In this document: positions 14,508-28,500 of the stretch, in pieces
Layout of the letters: each line of letters opens with the position of its first letter
How positions within the stretch are numbered: position 1 is the first letter of the stretch
Source: Salminus brasiliensis
Lineage: Eukaryota; Chordata; Actinopteri; Characiformes; Bryconidae
Assembly: GCF_030463535.1 (NCBI RefSeq)
Contig: NC_132883.1
Span: 33,149,873 to 33,213,872, forward strand
DNA: 64,000 bases
Reading direction: 5' to 3'
Program-made: the position numbers and the translations under genes
The notes under the pieces: generated by a model
Databases searched by the model: none
Told to the model about the DNA's origin: nothing
The model's input: the letters and a program-made list of their open reading frames with translations, nothing else

Positions 14508-15869
14508 AAACCCACATTTTACCATGTTCATCTCCACTCTGGAGCCTAAAGAGCAAAGCAAGCACTCCCAATGATGTAATGAGTAATAACGCCTTCTATG
14601 TGACAAAGATTTGAATGGGGTGAGAACAATTTTTTTCCTAGCATTTCTGCATTCAGCAACATTGTTTCTATATGCTTGTTTTTTCTGTAAGGTAGCGTGA
14701 GCCAAAAACAAAAGAGAAATCTCCTCATCAAACTGCTGCAAACATAATATCATGGGGCAGTATATTGTGCTTGAAGGAGAATTCAAACTGCCAGTTTTAC
14801 TATTTTACCTACTTCACCTACTAGCATCTTTCTAGGTGACCGTGAGAGCGATGAAAAGGGAGGGTTGACCTACTCACCCACATAGAGTAAGGCCATTTAC
14901 ACAGATGGCTGTGGCATTGCTGGGGATCACTACTATAAGGCCAGCACTTGCACTACTCAGGAGCCCTTGGGTAACCTTAGGTAGCCTGTGCAATCTAAAG
15001 GGTTAAAATGGTCATCCACCCAGGTACTGATAAGGTAACTATAAACATATTTGTATTTTACTTCACACAAAGCTGTCCCAAAGCTGTAAGTTACTGTGGT
15101 TGTGGTACGTCCCATGACCGTAATTCATTGTAGTGGTCGTCTGATTTAGACTTGTGTAATGTCAAAGCATGTGAGCTAACAGCCTTGCTAATGTGTTAGG
15201 GAGGAAACCACACTCCCCTGAATGATGCTGTGAATGAAGCAGTACTCATGCAGTCATTTATTACCGTCTGAGTGATGATCTACTCCTAAATGTCACGTTT
15301 TATCTTTGACAACTTGAAATGCAACCTTTAAAACCTGATGAAAGCTGAGAACATCTCTTTAAGCCTCCAGACGTAGCAAGGCTTCTCATTAACTTGCATT
15401 TTACGCAGATGACATGCTTCTATCTTAAACAACAGTCCTCCTGTTGATTTAAATGCAGAAATAGGTGGACCACAGTTATATAGATCTGTGCACTAGCCAA
15501 TGAACAAACCAGCAGTATTTTCCATCATTATACACTTATAAAACCCCTAATGAGGATATTAACTGCAATTATAGTCAAAAGCATTACTGTGCAGTATTTA
15601 AGCACACACATTACGAAGCTATTCCCGTCTGGGCCAGCAACATTCCAGAATCTGCTATGTTTTAATATTATGTGTATCAGTGCCATAACCAATAATAAGG
15701 CAAGGGGAATTATTACAACCGCTTTGTCTTGTTGAAGCGCTATAATGCATTAAATTAGTTTGTTGCTTCCATTTGGAATCACTGCAACATTTCTCTTGCT
15801 CACTATACCACATGAAGGAGCAAGAAGGGCAGTTACATAAGCCTGTCTGTCATAACTTCCATGGACTGC

Positions 15870-15870
<1 letters not shown>

Positions 15871-15915
<45 letters not shown>
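15871..15915. repeat. (GA)n microsatellite
   Basis: About 45 bases of uninterrupted GA repeat in non-coding DNA. Confidence 0.97.
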
Positions 15916-15917
<2 letters not shown>

Positions 15918-16327
15918 CTTATTCCAGTCTTTCTGTTCATGTCCTTAAACCTCCTTGAGCACTGGACAGTCAGACACTTATTTGTTCTTACCTTATTATG
16001 CAATACTGTTTTCCAGAAATAAGTACATTCAAGCACTCTGTCCAGGGCAGAAGTCATGCACTTCTTTAGATTGCTAATAGAAAGGCCTGTACACTTTTCT
16101 CTAAATATAAAATCATGAATAGGAGAAAATGTTGAATTTTTAAATTAGTTTTTATGCTTGGATAAGTATCTCCAAACATAAAGCATAAAATCGTATTGTG
16201 TACAATAGAGTCACTTCAGTCAGTTTAGCTTGTGTTTTTGTTTGTTTGTTTTTTAATGTGATTTGGCTTCTCAGAGTTATTCCCACTTGGTTGAGTCATG
16301 AAGTTCCGTAACATGGACATACTGGGG

Positions 16328-16831
16328 TTGAGCTGATGGCTGAGTTCAGGCCATTTTGTTTTTTTACTTCTCTTCAGGTCTTTATCCATTCAGTCATTAG
16401 CTGTGCTATATAAACAAAATATACAGAACATACCAGTGTTTGTGTGTGTGTTTTTAAATAAATTACCATCAATATGGTGGGTAAAAAAGCAACATGACTA
16501 TGGGATTACTTTGTGTGGATATCACACTTCAGATATTTTGAAGATTAACTTACTTTAACATAATAAATAATAACTAAATATAAAAAAAATAATTTTAATT
16601 TCCCTTTACCTTAAGTATCACCTCAACCCAAACCCATAATTCTTACCATGGTCTTAACCCTAACCCCTATCATAGTAAAGTGAGAGCTGACCTATTTTTT
16701 TTCTTTGGAAACTTGACCATTACACTCATGTGAGGTAATGTCATTAACAAATACACAAAAACTGTGAAAAATGGAGATTTGATATGACTGCGAAGATATA
16801 TTACCAGCCCTCCTCAGAGTTGTCCCAGGTG
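16328..16831. repeat. Copy 1 of a ~500-bp direct repeat
   Basis: This block is repeated in the same orientation at 18494-18995, with only scattered substitutions and small indels (for example a shorter TG run in copy 2). It contains no protein frame. A short telomere-like CTAACC-type stretch and an AAAGTGAG motif inside it resemble the interior of small fish DNA transposons, but the element is not identified. Confidence 0.9.
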
Positions 16832-17060
16832 TTCCCTGCAGGGTAGAAATGCCCCACTGAAAAGGCATATACAGAACTCCCACTGCTGGAATGCTCTTCA
16901 GCCTCTTCCTAGGTCAAACCTTCAAGACCCCCATATACAATGTGGTGAGAGATAAAATTCCATCAAAACATATGACCACAGATTGTAGACTATGGAGTAT
17001 AAGTACACAATAAAATTGACATCTCCTAACTACTTGATTTAATTCTGTGGTTATAAACAG

Positions 17061-17092
17061 TCACAAAGCAGCCCAGTCACAAAGCAGCCCAG
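17061..17092. repeat. 16-bp tandem duplication
   Basis: Two exact adjacent copies of a 16-base unit (17061-17076 and 17077-17092), between the two copies of the 500-bp repeat. Confidence 0.9.
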
Positions 17093-18493
17093 GCACTTGC
17101 TTAGAGGAACAACTCAAGATATGTCCATTCTCAATACCTGATACAAGTTTGCATGATTATCTGTGTATTCTCTATAAAATGTATTCTTTTATAGTACTGT
17201 TGCAAAGTTGGTAAAGGTTTAGAATGTTGAAAAAATATATATAAAAAATATAAATCATTCCTCTATTTAGAAATTATCCAACATAATTCAGTCACTTATC
17301 AAACAAATAACCCACATTTAATTTTTGCTTTTTTTTCAAAGCACCTGCTAAATGGTTGTCCGCTAGCTTATGAAATACATTTAATATCTTTCATGTTTTC
17401 TTTTCCGTCTACATTAGCCACATGCATGCTAAATGAATTGGTGAATGTCAGTCAGTCCAATTAATTAAAAAAGGTTTTGAACTACAGTTTATAATTGAAT
17501 GTGATATTGTCAACATTTTGTCTCTTGTAATCATAGATACAGAAGAATGTATGGATGGGGCAGTAAAATTCATTTGAAGCGAATAGTAGCTAAGTGCTGC
17601 TGTGCACTACTGCATGCTCTAAATATTCTTCCCATTCTAGAGCAGACAATGGCATCCCAAGCTTGTGTGCTGCAATGAATAAAAACACTTGGAAGAAACA
17701 ACTTTGTTCCTTGCTGAGTTAGGGATCAATTTAAAATAACTGCATGCCATTACAAAGATTTAAAGAGCATTTTCCCCACTCTTAACCCAGTTGTACTGCT
17801 GGTGATCTAGGATTTCTGCACTGTTCAACTGCTAAAACTGCTATTCACACCATTGCTGAGTTAAAAGTGTATTATTTTGCTCTTATCAAACTTAATTTTT
17901 TGTTGTTGTTGTTGTTTAAAAGCAAATTTAAGTTTTGGTTCTCAATGTTTTAAATGAACTATTACAGTTCCCAGATGCTTCAGAACAGGAAACACTAAAT
18001 CTATTGCTACCAAATAAGAATTTGTTGACTCAAATTTCGAGAGGTCTCAGTTTATTGGAGGGTGTATTTGTTGTGGGGAGTGGGTAGGTGTGAAGAATCC
18101 CCTTCTAAAATACAGTTTCTAAATTTGGCTTCAGAACCCCTTTTCCAAGCTCTGACTCCATCCAGATTGTTTTTGGTATTTATAGGCCAAATGCTATACA
18201 TCTCTCTATGTCCTCTGTAACAAGTGATCAGATTTCCTTGATTGATATTAATATATCATAGCTGATGAATATCAATCACTGTTCTTTCTAAGATTTATTA
18301 TGGCAAAGTACTGTAGTGCTTGAAATATTTTTTTTTTCATTCAGTTTTGTTTCAGCCTTTTTAAAGTGCTTAGTTTTAAAGTTTTTAACTGTAGTTTAGC
18401 ATCACAATAGCAGAGTCAATCATAAATGAATTTGATTTAAGCTCCAAACTGTTTTTCCTTAAACGTCAGATCAGTAATGATTTATTTATTTAT

Positions 18494-18995
18494 TTGAGCT
18501 GATGGCTGAGTTCAGGCCATTTTGTTTTTTTACTTCTCTTCAGGTCTTTATCCATTCAGTCATTAGCTGTGCTATATAAACAAAATGTACAGAACATACC
18601 AGTATGTGTGTTTTTAAATAAATTACCATCAATATGGTGGGTAAAAAAGCAACATGACTATGGGATTACTTTGTGTGGATATTACACTTCAGATATTTTG
18701 AAGATTAACTTAGTTTTAACATAGTAAATAATAACTAAATATCTATATAAAAAAAAAAATTATTTCCCTTTACCTTAAGTATCACCTCAACCCAAACCCA
18801 TAATTCTTACCATGGTCTTAACCCTAACCCCTATCATAGTAAAGTGAGAGCTGACCTATTTTTTTTCTTTGGAAACTTGACCGTTACACTCATGTGAGGT
18901 AATGTCATTAACAAATACACAAAAACTGTGAAAAATGGAGATTTGATATGACTGTGAAGATATATTACCAGCCCTCCTCAGAGTTGTCTCAGGTG
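18494..18995. repeat. Copy 2 of a ~500-bp direct repeat
   Basis: Near-identical to 16328-16831, offset by 2166 bases. The left edge abuts a TTTA-type simple repeat. Both edges are sharp, but neither copy begins with TG and ends with CA, so an LTR pair is not favoured. Confidence 0.9.
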
Positions 18996-19066
18996 ATCAC
19001 CACCTCAGCTCTTTTCTTAGTACAGTTTGAAACAAGAATAGCATCAACTTAATGAAGGTACCCATT

Positions 19067-19217
19067 GCAGTCAAGTTTACATACAACCACAATGGACATG
19101 GAAGTCATGGCATTATTAGGCCAAACATTAATGTTGAGAAGAACAGTTCAAAGAAATCATTGGAAGTCTGCTTTTGCCATGACATTTATGTCCATTAAAT
19201 GTCTGACCACAACTGTA
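19067..19217. mobile_element. Small Tc1-like foldback element (MITE)
   Basis: The left end (containing AAGTTTACATACA) and the right end (ending ACCACAACTGTA) are imperfect inverted complements that meet around CATGGCA. This is the layout of a short non-autonomous Tc1-like element; the TTTACATAC motif is typical of Tc1-type ends in fish. It has no coding capacity. Confidence 0.6.
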
Positions 19218-19446
19218 TATTCATATATCTGATGTATGATGTTCAGAGTCATATTGGTATTGACCAATAGTTACCAAAAATGACCATGGGGTAGATGCTT
19301 AGATCGGACTTTCAGACTGATATTTCATAAGTGTACATTTATTGTACACTTGAGCAATTAAGTTTTGCTTTAGTTCTAAATTGGTCAAAATATTTTTGTT
19401 ATGTGCCTCAACATTGGTAGAGAAGTATTCAAATGTAAATGTATTG

Positions 19447-19620
19447 ATATAGCACTTTTAACAACAGGCATTGTCACAAAGTAGCTTTCCAGAGATCTGT
19501 GTCTGTGCCCCAAATGAGCAAGCCAATGGCAACAGGGGCAAGGAAAACTCCCTCAGACCAGACCTTGAAAGGAGCGAAGATAGAGGGGAGCCCTCTGGTC
19601 AGTGCAGGATTGCAAAACAA
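19447..19620 (-). mobile_element. SINE/LINE-tail-like dispersed repeat, minus orientation
   Basis: Read on the minus strand, this stretch matches the repeat at 55640-55857: a phrase about CCAATGGTTGCC-like sequence, then AAAGCTACTTTGTGACAA, then a GCGCTATA-like end and an AAATA tail. The same family recurs at 25195-25345. The exact family name is not asserted. Confidence 0.6.
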
Positions 19621-22401
19621 ATAACAGAAATAAATACAGAAATAACTAAAGCCAGGCATACACTTTTTGGAAATCTTGTTCTTTTCAAAGTTGGCCTGAC
19701 TGGCACGTTGCAACATTAGTTCCTTAGGCAGAGTTCAGGCACTCCGTTCAGCAGACTATGGTGCCCTGTATATCAAAAATATGTATAGCTGTGCTAACTT
19801 GTGAAATGCTGTGTGCTGAAATTTCATGGAAAAATGAGAAAAAGTACATAGCCCCAGCAAGTGGCTGGAAAGATGTGGACAATACAGTTTGTTCATTTTG
19901 CAGAGAGTATTGAAGGTAAGCTACGACTTAACTGCGTGTGTGTAGGGTTGTCCAAAACATTTTCAACTCTGTATGGTTAGTAATTTCTGTAGTAATTGTT
20001 TTTTGTAAGAGTCTATGCAGGGATCAGTCTCATCCAGGAGATGAGTGCTTGTGAGTTCATGAAGTAAATTAAATATATTGGATATCAGCGATTACCCATA
20101 ATGTATCTCCTATAACCTTTATTTTTGCAATTTAATTTTTTTGAGTTTATTATCTTTATGGTTATGCATTCATTTTAAACTCTTTGCTAAATTCGTGTAA
20201 GCAAATAACATTCATAACGGTCTTTATTTTAAGCCAAAAAAATACTCTCTGTTTGCCTTTTTTTCTTAAAGATACATTCATTTTCAGTAAGGTCTATTAA
20301 TTTACAACATATCAGAGTGCTGTAAAGTCCCAACATCCTAGAATAGATCTGTGTAGATCACGTGTAATTATTTGGAATTTCTTTTTGGAGTGCCAAACCA
20401 TTTAATTTCATATAATGTCTCTTAGCCTTTCCTGTGCTTTTGCAATGGTTTTAGCCCTAATACTTTGTGACTCATTTGCTGGTTAGCCACTTTAGTAAAT
20501 CAAATTGAACTGAAATACTTTTCTAATGAGTAAAACTGGTTTAGACTTATTCTGTCTTGTGTTGTTCTCTACACTTTCACTTTTTCCATAATTGCAAGCT
20601 TGGGCCACTGACCTCTTGCACCGTTGTTCTAGCTTTTGTTCAGTCTTTCTGAGGACACAACCATTGGCTTTTACTTACATTTACATTCATCTTTCAATTT
20701 TTCTCACTAAAAAAAGGGTTAATTGAACGGTGTAAAAACCTACTGATGCACATGCTACTGCTCACTAGAAACTGCTAGGCTCTACCATACAGACACCCAC
20801 CGACCTCTGAACCCAACAACTGTGACACACATTTATCTTTTTGTAAGTCTGAAGGGCAGATTGAGTGTCATTCATTAATTTATAGCTCTATTCATGTTCC
20901 CTTGCACACATACTTGGTCTGAGTGATTCTCCAACATTTGGCCAGACATTAGTTTGGTTACAGAGTAAAAAAAACATCATTTTGAACATGTTCTTGATAC
21001 TTCCTCAGCTCAAGTATTTCCACTGGCATGTTTATCCAGAGGCACAAGGTTTACTTGGCAATGACTTGTAGTCAGGACTTGTTTGTTTTTCCAATTGACA
21101 GGAGTTCCATCTATGAACTATTTTTTTTCCAATTGTTGATCATCTCAAAATCAGTTGTGCTTAGTTAAACAAATATAGGTGAGTGGGATGGCAGAGCTTT
21201 CGAGGTTTTAGAGGTTTCAGTCAACTATGAGGCATAAAGTGATAATATACAAATATATTCTGGTCTGTGTCCTTTGTATTGTAGTATTTCTAATCATTTG
21301 CAGCTAATGTGGCACACCTGATTCTAATTTTATGCACTTTAAATACAATAAATATTAAATGTGGTGAGGGTGTCTTCCTTTTGAGAAATTGCAATTTTAT
21401 TAATTACATTTCATTACATTATATAAACTTTCCAGTTTTGTTTGTTTAGTTATGTTACCTCCATCTCTCAATGTTGCTCAAATGAAGATCAAATGTCCAA
21501 GATTAAATATCTCAATATGACAAAGGTTCCTTGGGGTATCCTAATGTTTCACAGAATTGTATGTACTGAATGGTTGTAAGATTTTACCCATTTAATAGTT
21601 TTCATTTGACTCATTTTCTTTAAAATTGTATTTCTGTGCTGTATTTACTGTATGGAAAATTATACATACTTGTGTTGGTGTTATTGTTGGCAGTGCTGTT
21701 TTGTTTTCTAATTAGAAAACCTCCTCAGCTTTACTTATGAATGCCCTTTGAGAAAGCAGATGGACACATCCTAAAACTCCTTTGTTCCTCACTTCTGCTT
21801 TCCAAAACTACACACCTTTAGGGACATGTCTGTTTCTGCAACTACATACTCCCACCTCACCCTGCATGCTGGACTTCCTTTTCCTTGTACTGTCGCCTTT
21901 CAATTAGTAGTTAGCATGAGAATCATGGTGGGAGTTGTCCCATAACCAGTCATTAGAGATGTTTAAGGTGGGTGAAGGAAAGTTAGGAACAGAGATTTGA
22001 CCTTAAATGAGTTCAGATGTTGTTTACAGTGTTTTTGCAGCTGTGTTCATACCAATTGGCTATTGGTATTACTGACTATTTGACTTTTGAGTAAATTACC
22101 TGATGAGGGAAAAAATATTCTGTCCTTAGATTAATATATATAAATGAATATATATGTATATACCTACTACTATACCTACTTCATATCATTGCTGTCATTG
22201 AAACCTTATAGCTCGATTTTTCTTCCCTCTTTCTTTTATAATGCTTTAAAATGTCCTATATCTTTGTACAGTAAACCTAAGGACGTCTTCTATAAAGTAT
22301 ACCAAAGTTTGTTGTGACAGTCAAAATGCATAATAAACTGACAGTAAAATTAATAAATTCAGCAGTCACATTTGTTTTTTATTTTTTTAACTGTCTTTCA
22401 G

Positions 22402-22539
22402 GAATTTACCTGTTTGATATGACCTACATTGACTCTGCCTACCCGGCCACTGACAGCATTATAGAGACCGAGCAGAGGACCAATCAAATGAACAATCTTC
22501 TCCGTATCATTTCTGATCTTCAGGTGTCCTGCAATTATG
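22402..22539 (+). CDS. ralgps1: ralgps1 exon: end of RasGEF domain
   Basis: 138 bases between a TTTCAG acceptor and a GGTCAGT donor. It begins with two bases of a glycine codon ([16 protein letters not shown]) and ends one base into an aspartate codon completed by the next exon. It encodes the conserved late RasGEF segment with the [14 protein letters not shown] helix. Confidence 0.93.
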
Positions 22540-25500
22540 GTCAGTGTCATACATACCATATACTGCCAGTAACAGTACATTATGACTGAGTAAAGTTCTT
22601 CTACACCTTTTTTCATTTTGCCAGTATATTATTTGTATAAGAAATAGTATACTGTGTCCACGAGAGGGAGCCATTGAGTTTTACAGTTGTTGCCTTTGAT
22701 TTGTCTTTTACATTACATGATACATTATATGTATTATATTAATAATTGACATAATGGATGTATTTATTAATTTACCCTTTTATCTACCACTAAATGTAAA
22801 CATTTTACCATGGCAATCAGCACATAAACACCAAATTTATGTTGTGCTTTCCCACACTCCAACCACAGATCACCTCCTGACATTACCACATGTGCAGAAG
22901 TACCTGATGTCAGTGCGCTATATTGAAGAACTGCAGAAGTTTGTGGAGGATGACAATTACACGTAAGTATGACTGTGGTACAGAATGTTGGTAATGATTT
23001 AATTATTAGGAACTGTACATTTTACAAAGTTGACCAATAAAAAAAAGAACTGCACTTATAAAAGTAAAACAACAAAACTGTAACTGAATGTGAATACTCT
23101 GTATGGAACCATTAGTCATCAGCATGATCCTTGATTAAAGAGCTATTTACTTTTTAACCAGCAATATTACTAAACCATGTGGTGTATGTGGGTTTTAGGT
23201 TTATTTGGTTTGGCCACTTGGTACAGTTTCCCCAAACTGCTCATTTTGTGGTCACAGAGGCATTTCCTTGGAGTTTTCTCTTTTACATTAAAGCCTCGTT
23301 TAGCAATAAATGGGTAATTTTCAATTCATTCTTTTTCTCTATTGATCTGCTTATCCTTTACTGTGTCATTGTTTAAGTGACCTTTTTCTTGGATCAATTA
23401 ACCCAGGTATGATATTATAAAAATAGTTTGTCACCATTGAAAAAAACACAAACATTACATTGTGTTTTCATAGGATGATGTAATCTGCAGTAGAGGGTCT
23501 CCCCACTTCCTGTTTCCAGTCCAACATTCAGTGCTCCTTCCAGCCACACTGTGTGGTCCTGTCTGTCTGAACTGGTCTTTAGTTGCAGTAGTTACAGACT
23601 GTTTTAGCAATGCCCTAGACACTTAAAAAACGAAGAAATAGCTTTCCGTTATGTTACTTGTCCATTTTTTTTTTGTCAAAAAATGTTTTTGCATGTATAT
23701 ATTAGATGTCCTTATATTTTATTTATTTGTCTTGTTTTTTTTTCTCCCAAAGAAAGTGAGATTATTATAGACTCACATACTACCTTGTGTTTCCAGGTTC
23801 ATCAAGCCAACAGAGAGAATTGCAAATGAATTTAAGCTGTTGGTTTGGTGAAGGAAGGGGGGACCTGAATTTCTTTTGTAAACAGCAATGTGGTTAGGTT
23901 GCTGGTGCAGTATTGCATGTGAAACCGAGATGGATATCCTTGCAGTCTCTGAACTGTACAGTTTGTTAAAAAAAAAATGTTGAAGGAGCCAATAAGTCAC
24001 ACAAAGCTTGTATTAAGGAATATCCCGTGTCTGTGATAAAATCATACTATTTAAAAAAAATATTCAATTAATATTAGGAATTACAATCTGATTGTGCAGT
24101 AAAGACCTGGTACAGGTTCTGAATGGAGGACACTCTGCATTTGATTATGTTCATGGCATCAGGCAGTCACTGACTGCAAATGATTTGCATCCAAGTATTA
24201 AACCTAATTCCTATATTCATAATTGATAGTTTGTCTAACATGGTAAAAATAAGTTACTGTAATTTACCACTTAAGTTAAAGCTTGAATCACATCTTGCTT
24301 CTTTCATTCAAATCCACACAGATGGTGTACAGAGCCAAAATGACAAAAAATGGTGTCACTCTCCAAATACCTATCTGTAGCCTTTATCTGACTTAACTTC
24401 CTCCTGTTGTATTTACAAGCACCCAAAAAAAGTTTTATCCATTGTTAACAAAAGCCTCTTCTTTGTGGGATTTCTGAACAAGACTTCAAGGTAGTCTAGG
24501 GGTGGACTGTATTAGCGTGTTGCAGAGAAAGCAGAATTCTCAAAGAGGAAGAACAGAGAGGCTGGTGTGTATGAAGTTGGTGTGGGTTGAGAGAATGACA
24601 TCATCGTCTAGCCTCCCCTGTGGTTAAAAGGCTAAGCAGCACTTTACTTCCAGCTGTCTTTTATTATACTCACAATTATTTTTAGTAAAGCTGAAATAAA
24701 GCTATCTCATTTCAGTGAGTCACAACACAATACACCTGTGCCAAGTGTTGCCTTCCTTTTGGGTTTTTAGCTCATAGGCAAAAGATTTACTTTACAAAGG
24801 TCATGTTTTTAAGTCCTGTTTTCTTACATTGTATTTGTTAAACTCTGTTTTCTGTATTATTCTGTGTTTACTCACTTTCTCTCAGGCTGTCTTTAAGGAT
24901 TGAACCAGGGAACAGCTCACCTCGCCTGGTGTCTTCCAAAGAAGACCTTGGAGGTACAGTTTTTGTCTAAAGGCATTAGCTTAACACTCCATAGCCGGTT
25001 TATATTCCCCTTCTGAATGATGTGTTGAGCACCAATCACATAAGTAGTTCTACCCTACCTGCACGGAGTGTCTTCTCTGGGACTTACAATGTGATTATGG
25101 GTTGAAGTCTTTTGCAGATATTTAGTGAAAGGATAATGGAAGACTCGTGACCTCCAGTGTGCATCAAATTATTGATACAAATTTACATTGAATTTAAATT
25201 TATATGCATAGCGCTTTTACAGTTTGCCTTTACACAGAGTAACTTTACAGAGATCCAGGATGAATTAATTTATAAAAAGACTGTGTGGCCCTGGTCTCTG
25301 GGGGACAACTTGCTAAATTTGTGCCAGATGTGAAAGACTAAGCCGCATTTTATTTTAAATCTACAATTATAACTGTTATATAAATCCCTGGAGAGGTAAA
25401 GTAATTAACCATACTTCCTCTGTTTTGTTCAAATGATTGAATTTAAGTCATGTTGAGGGCTTTATGGTAATAACAGCTGTGGTTACACTATATGGCAATA

Positions 25501-28500
25501 CTTATGGGGTGGTCTGCTTGGATGATGGTGTTTAAGGAAGCTGGGCTCATACCTTGGGTTTTTCAGGATTTCTGTGTTTTTCTTGAGCTTCACAGTGACA
25601 TCACTGGTTACATGCAATCAGGAAACATTGTTGCTGTACATGTTTAATTTATGGTTGTCAAGCTTAATCAGCTATGATATGTGTGAAGGCCATTTTTCCA
25701 GTCTCTAAACTAACAGGGCCTGTAATTTTCTCAATAGGAAGAGACAAATTATGTTTTGTAAAATGTTATTACACTTGAAAATGGCACTTTATAACATTTA
25801 GTGGTTTTAGTACTTTTGAAGATAATGAACTGGCTGTAGAGATAATTAAATAAAATAAAAATGTCAGTTTGTTGAAGACAAGAGCACACTATTGCCATTG
25901 CCTTTTTCAACATTTATGCAGCACCTAAAAATAGTCTCTGAAGTAAGAAACACTTAATCAACATTTAAGCAGTGTAATAAAATCATTGATTTGGTTTCTA
26001 AATTTATGATGTGTTCATTTATTTTCTAAAAATAGTTTTTGGTTGTATATCATTAGAAATTTGGAGAGGGTGACAACTTGACTCAAATGGTGAATAGAGG
26101 TTGATCTAGGTTGTTACTTACCATGTGCATTATATCAGCAGCCAGTTTATTAATCACTAATAAATGGAAAACTGTGGAAAAATGTGTTTAAAAATGCTTT
26201 ATTATCATTCCAATGTTGGTATTATAGGAGATAAAGAGCCACTGGTAAATTCCCATGTGAAAATGAATGAGCTGTTATACTTCAGTCCTGTCCAAATACT
26301 TATGAACATGACTGTAATTACGTAATAATAAGTACACAATTAACCAGTATAGTGTCATGCAAATAATTGGCCCAAAAATATAAACATTAACATAGCCAAA
26401 ATCTGTAGTGGTTATTACAGTAAATTGTATAATGTTTTCATAACTTTGTTGTGTCTTTGTTATTTAAAAAAGTGTAGGAGGCTGGAGGAAATTTCTAGCC
26501 AAGTTTAACATACCCATGGACTCCTTTTTGGGCAGCCTTGGATTAAACATTTCATGATGTCTTTCAGAGTCATTAAAGATATTCACTTGTTGTCTTGCCA
26601 TGGTATGGCATTTGGTGCTTAGAAATCTTCATTAAACACTTGGATATTAACAGCAAGGTACAACGTAGTACTCTAATATATTCTATTATTATGCACATGT
26701 GAGACAACACTAGGTGTCAATGTGACAGGCCCTGTGTTTATAGGACCACAAAATACAGGTGGCTAAGAATAATGCATACAAAACGGAGACACCAACAACA
26801 CCTTTTGGCAGAAATAACATAGTGTATACGTTTTGTAGCCAGTCATCTTTTTTGCACAAGGTCTCTAGTTCTGAGATATTCTTTGGTCATCTTGCTTGCA
26901 CAGCATATTTAAGATAAAGCCACACATTTTCTATGATGTAAAAAGTTTCTATTGTTGGGGAACTGTGAGGGCCATTCCAAACATTTGTGTCTCCTCAGGT
27001 AGTCTGTGGTTATTTTTTGCAATCCATTCTTCCCTCCACCCGTGCAGCGTTTCCAATTTCACTGGCAGCATGACAACCCCAAAGCATGATAAATCCACCC
27101 CCATGCTTAACAGTTGGTAAGGTGTTGTCTTCATAAAATAAATTTAAAATGATCCGGTTTTTAAGACGGAGAAGCAGTTCCTTTTTGCCATGTTTTGCAT
27201 GTTCCAGCACTTTCATACAAAACTTAAAAATCTGCTCAACTGTGTCATTTTTAACCTCATGCATACATGCTAGCACACGCAATTTTCATTTAAGTCTTCC
27301 ACAACATCACTCTCCACAGTTGACACTCATATGTGCTCTTAAGCTATTTTTACTCTCAATTCCTCAAACCTCTCTTAAGATTCAGAAAAGAGATCTTTAG
27401 GGGCAGTTTCTCTCACTTCACCAATAATTACATGGTTTATTATATGGTGTGTTCACCGCCATGTTATTGAGTGTGCTTGTAACCTTTTTAACATTAGCTA
27501 GATTACTAGCTTACTTTCTAGCAGTGAATAAAATGTTAATTATTTCTGAAATAATGTTTTTGGTGTAACTGACATGGCTTGTCATGTAATTAAAGGTACT
27601 TTAGGTGATTAGTTTGAAGTTACTTCAAATTAATATTGTTTTAAATTAGCTATAGTCAGCTAAGCTAATACTAGTGCTGGTGCCTCACTGCTCGTTTCCT
27701 TTTATATAGGCTTGACATTTGGATTGTGTTATCTATCGTGTTACTAAACTGACTGCAAATTAGGAGATAAGCTATTTTAGTTATACCACAACGTTCTTGT
27801 CTCATTCTGGCACAAAGTCTTAAATAATTCATATTTTATTTACTGCTAGAAAGTAAGCTAACAATCTAGCTAATGTTAAAGTTTTGAGTGCAAGACGTCA
27901 TTGATTGAACACAACTGTTAAGCGCTTACATTCTTAATCATACCAAAGTTGTTAAATGCCTCTGTTCAACAGATACATGAGTATTTCCCCACTTTATTCA
28001 AGTCACAGATTAGCATAAAAGTCAGTAGCATCTTTTTTTCCTGGCCCATGTGCCCGGGGTCTTTGAAGACGCTGTAATGATAGAGTTGTTGGTGGTTATG
28101 GTCAGAAGTGGCGCAAGCTTCCATGTGCTAATTGGACAGAAATATCTGTTTCCATTTAGTACGGGGCACACTGCATCCCCCATGGGCTCTGACATCCCAC
28201 CTATTAAAGACAGGGGGGGGTTCGGAAATTCTGGATAATTATCAGCAAATGCGTAATGGCTGCTGTGCCGCAAATACGTCCCTGGTTTTACTGTGCAATG
28301 GAAAAAGGCCCCAGACACGACTGCAGGGAACATGTAGGCTTTGTCAGACATTGATGCTCCATGTTTATTTTTCTTGTGTTAGTCTTTGTTTGCTGGATTG
28401 TAAATTCTAAGGCTAGATTGTAGGGCTTTCCTACCTTCTGTGACTTGTGTGCTAGATTATTTGCAGCAGTACGTATTTGAAGATCTCTTAATTGTCATCT

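Larger units (their letters stand above)
1..22401 (+). other. Large intron of ralgps1 (inferred), no exon recognised
   Basis: No coding exon could be supported in this stretch. I looked for the earlier RasGEF exons of ralgps1 (the conserved cores that precede the exon at 22402) and for the angiopoietin-like gene that is nested in the mammalian RALGPS1 locus, and recognised neither on either strand. Open frames here are short and lack family motifs. The stretch is AT-rich and holds microsatellites near 0.7-1.06 kb and 15.9 kb, a perfect inverted repeat at 14.2-14.5 kb, a 500-bp direct duplication at 16.3 and 18.5 kb, and small transposon relics near 19 kb. Intron status is inferred from the exon at 22402 starting inside a codon. 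Confidence 0.6.

Noticed and set aside
16600..16680. Interstitial telomere repeat (CTAACC units)
   Set aside because: Only two or three imperfect units; better explained as interior sequence of a small transposon.
16328..18995. LTR retrotransposon with 500-bp LTRs
   Set aside because: The repeated blocks lack TG...CA ends, and no primer-binding site, purine tract or gag/pol similarity was seen between them.
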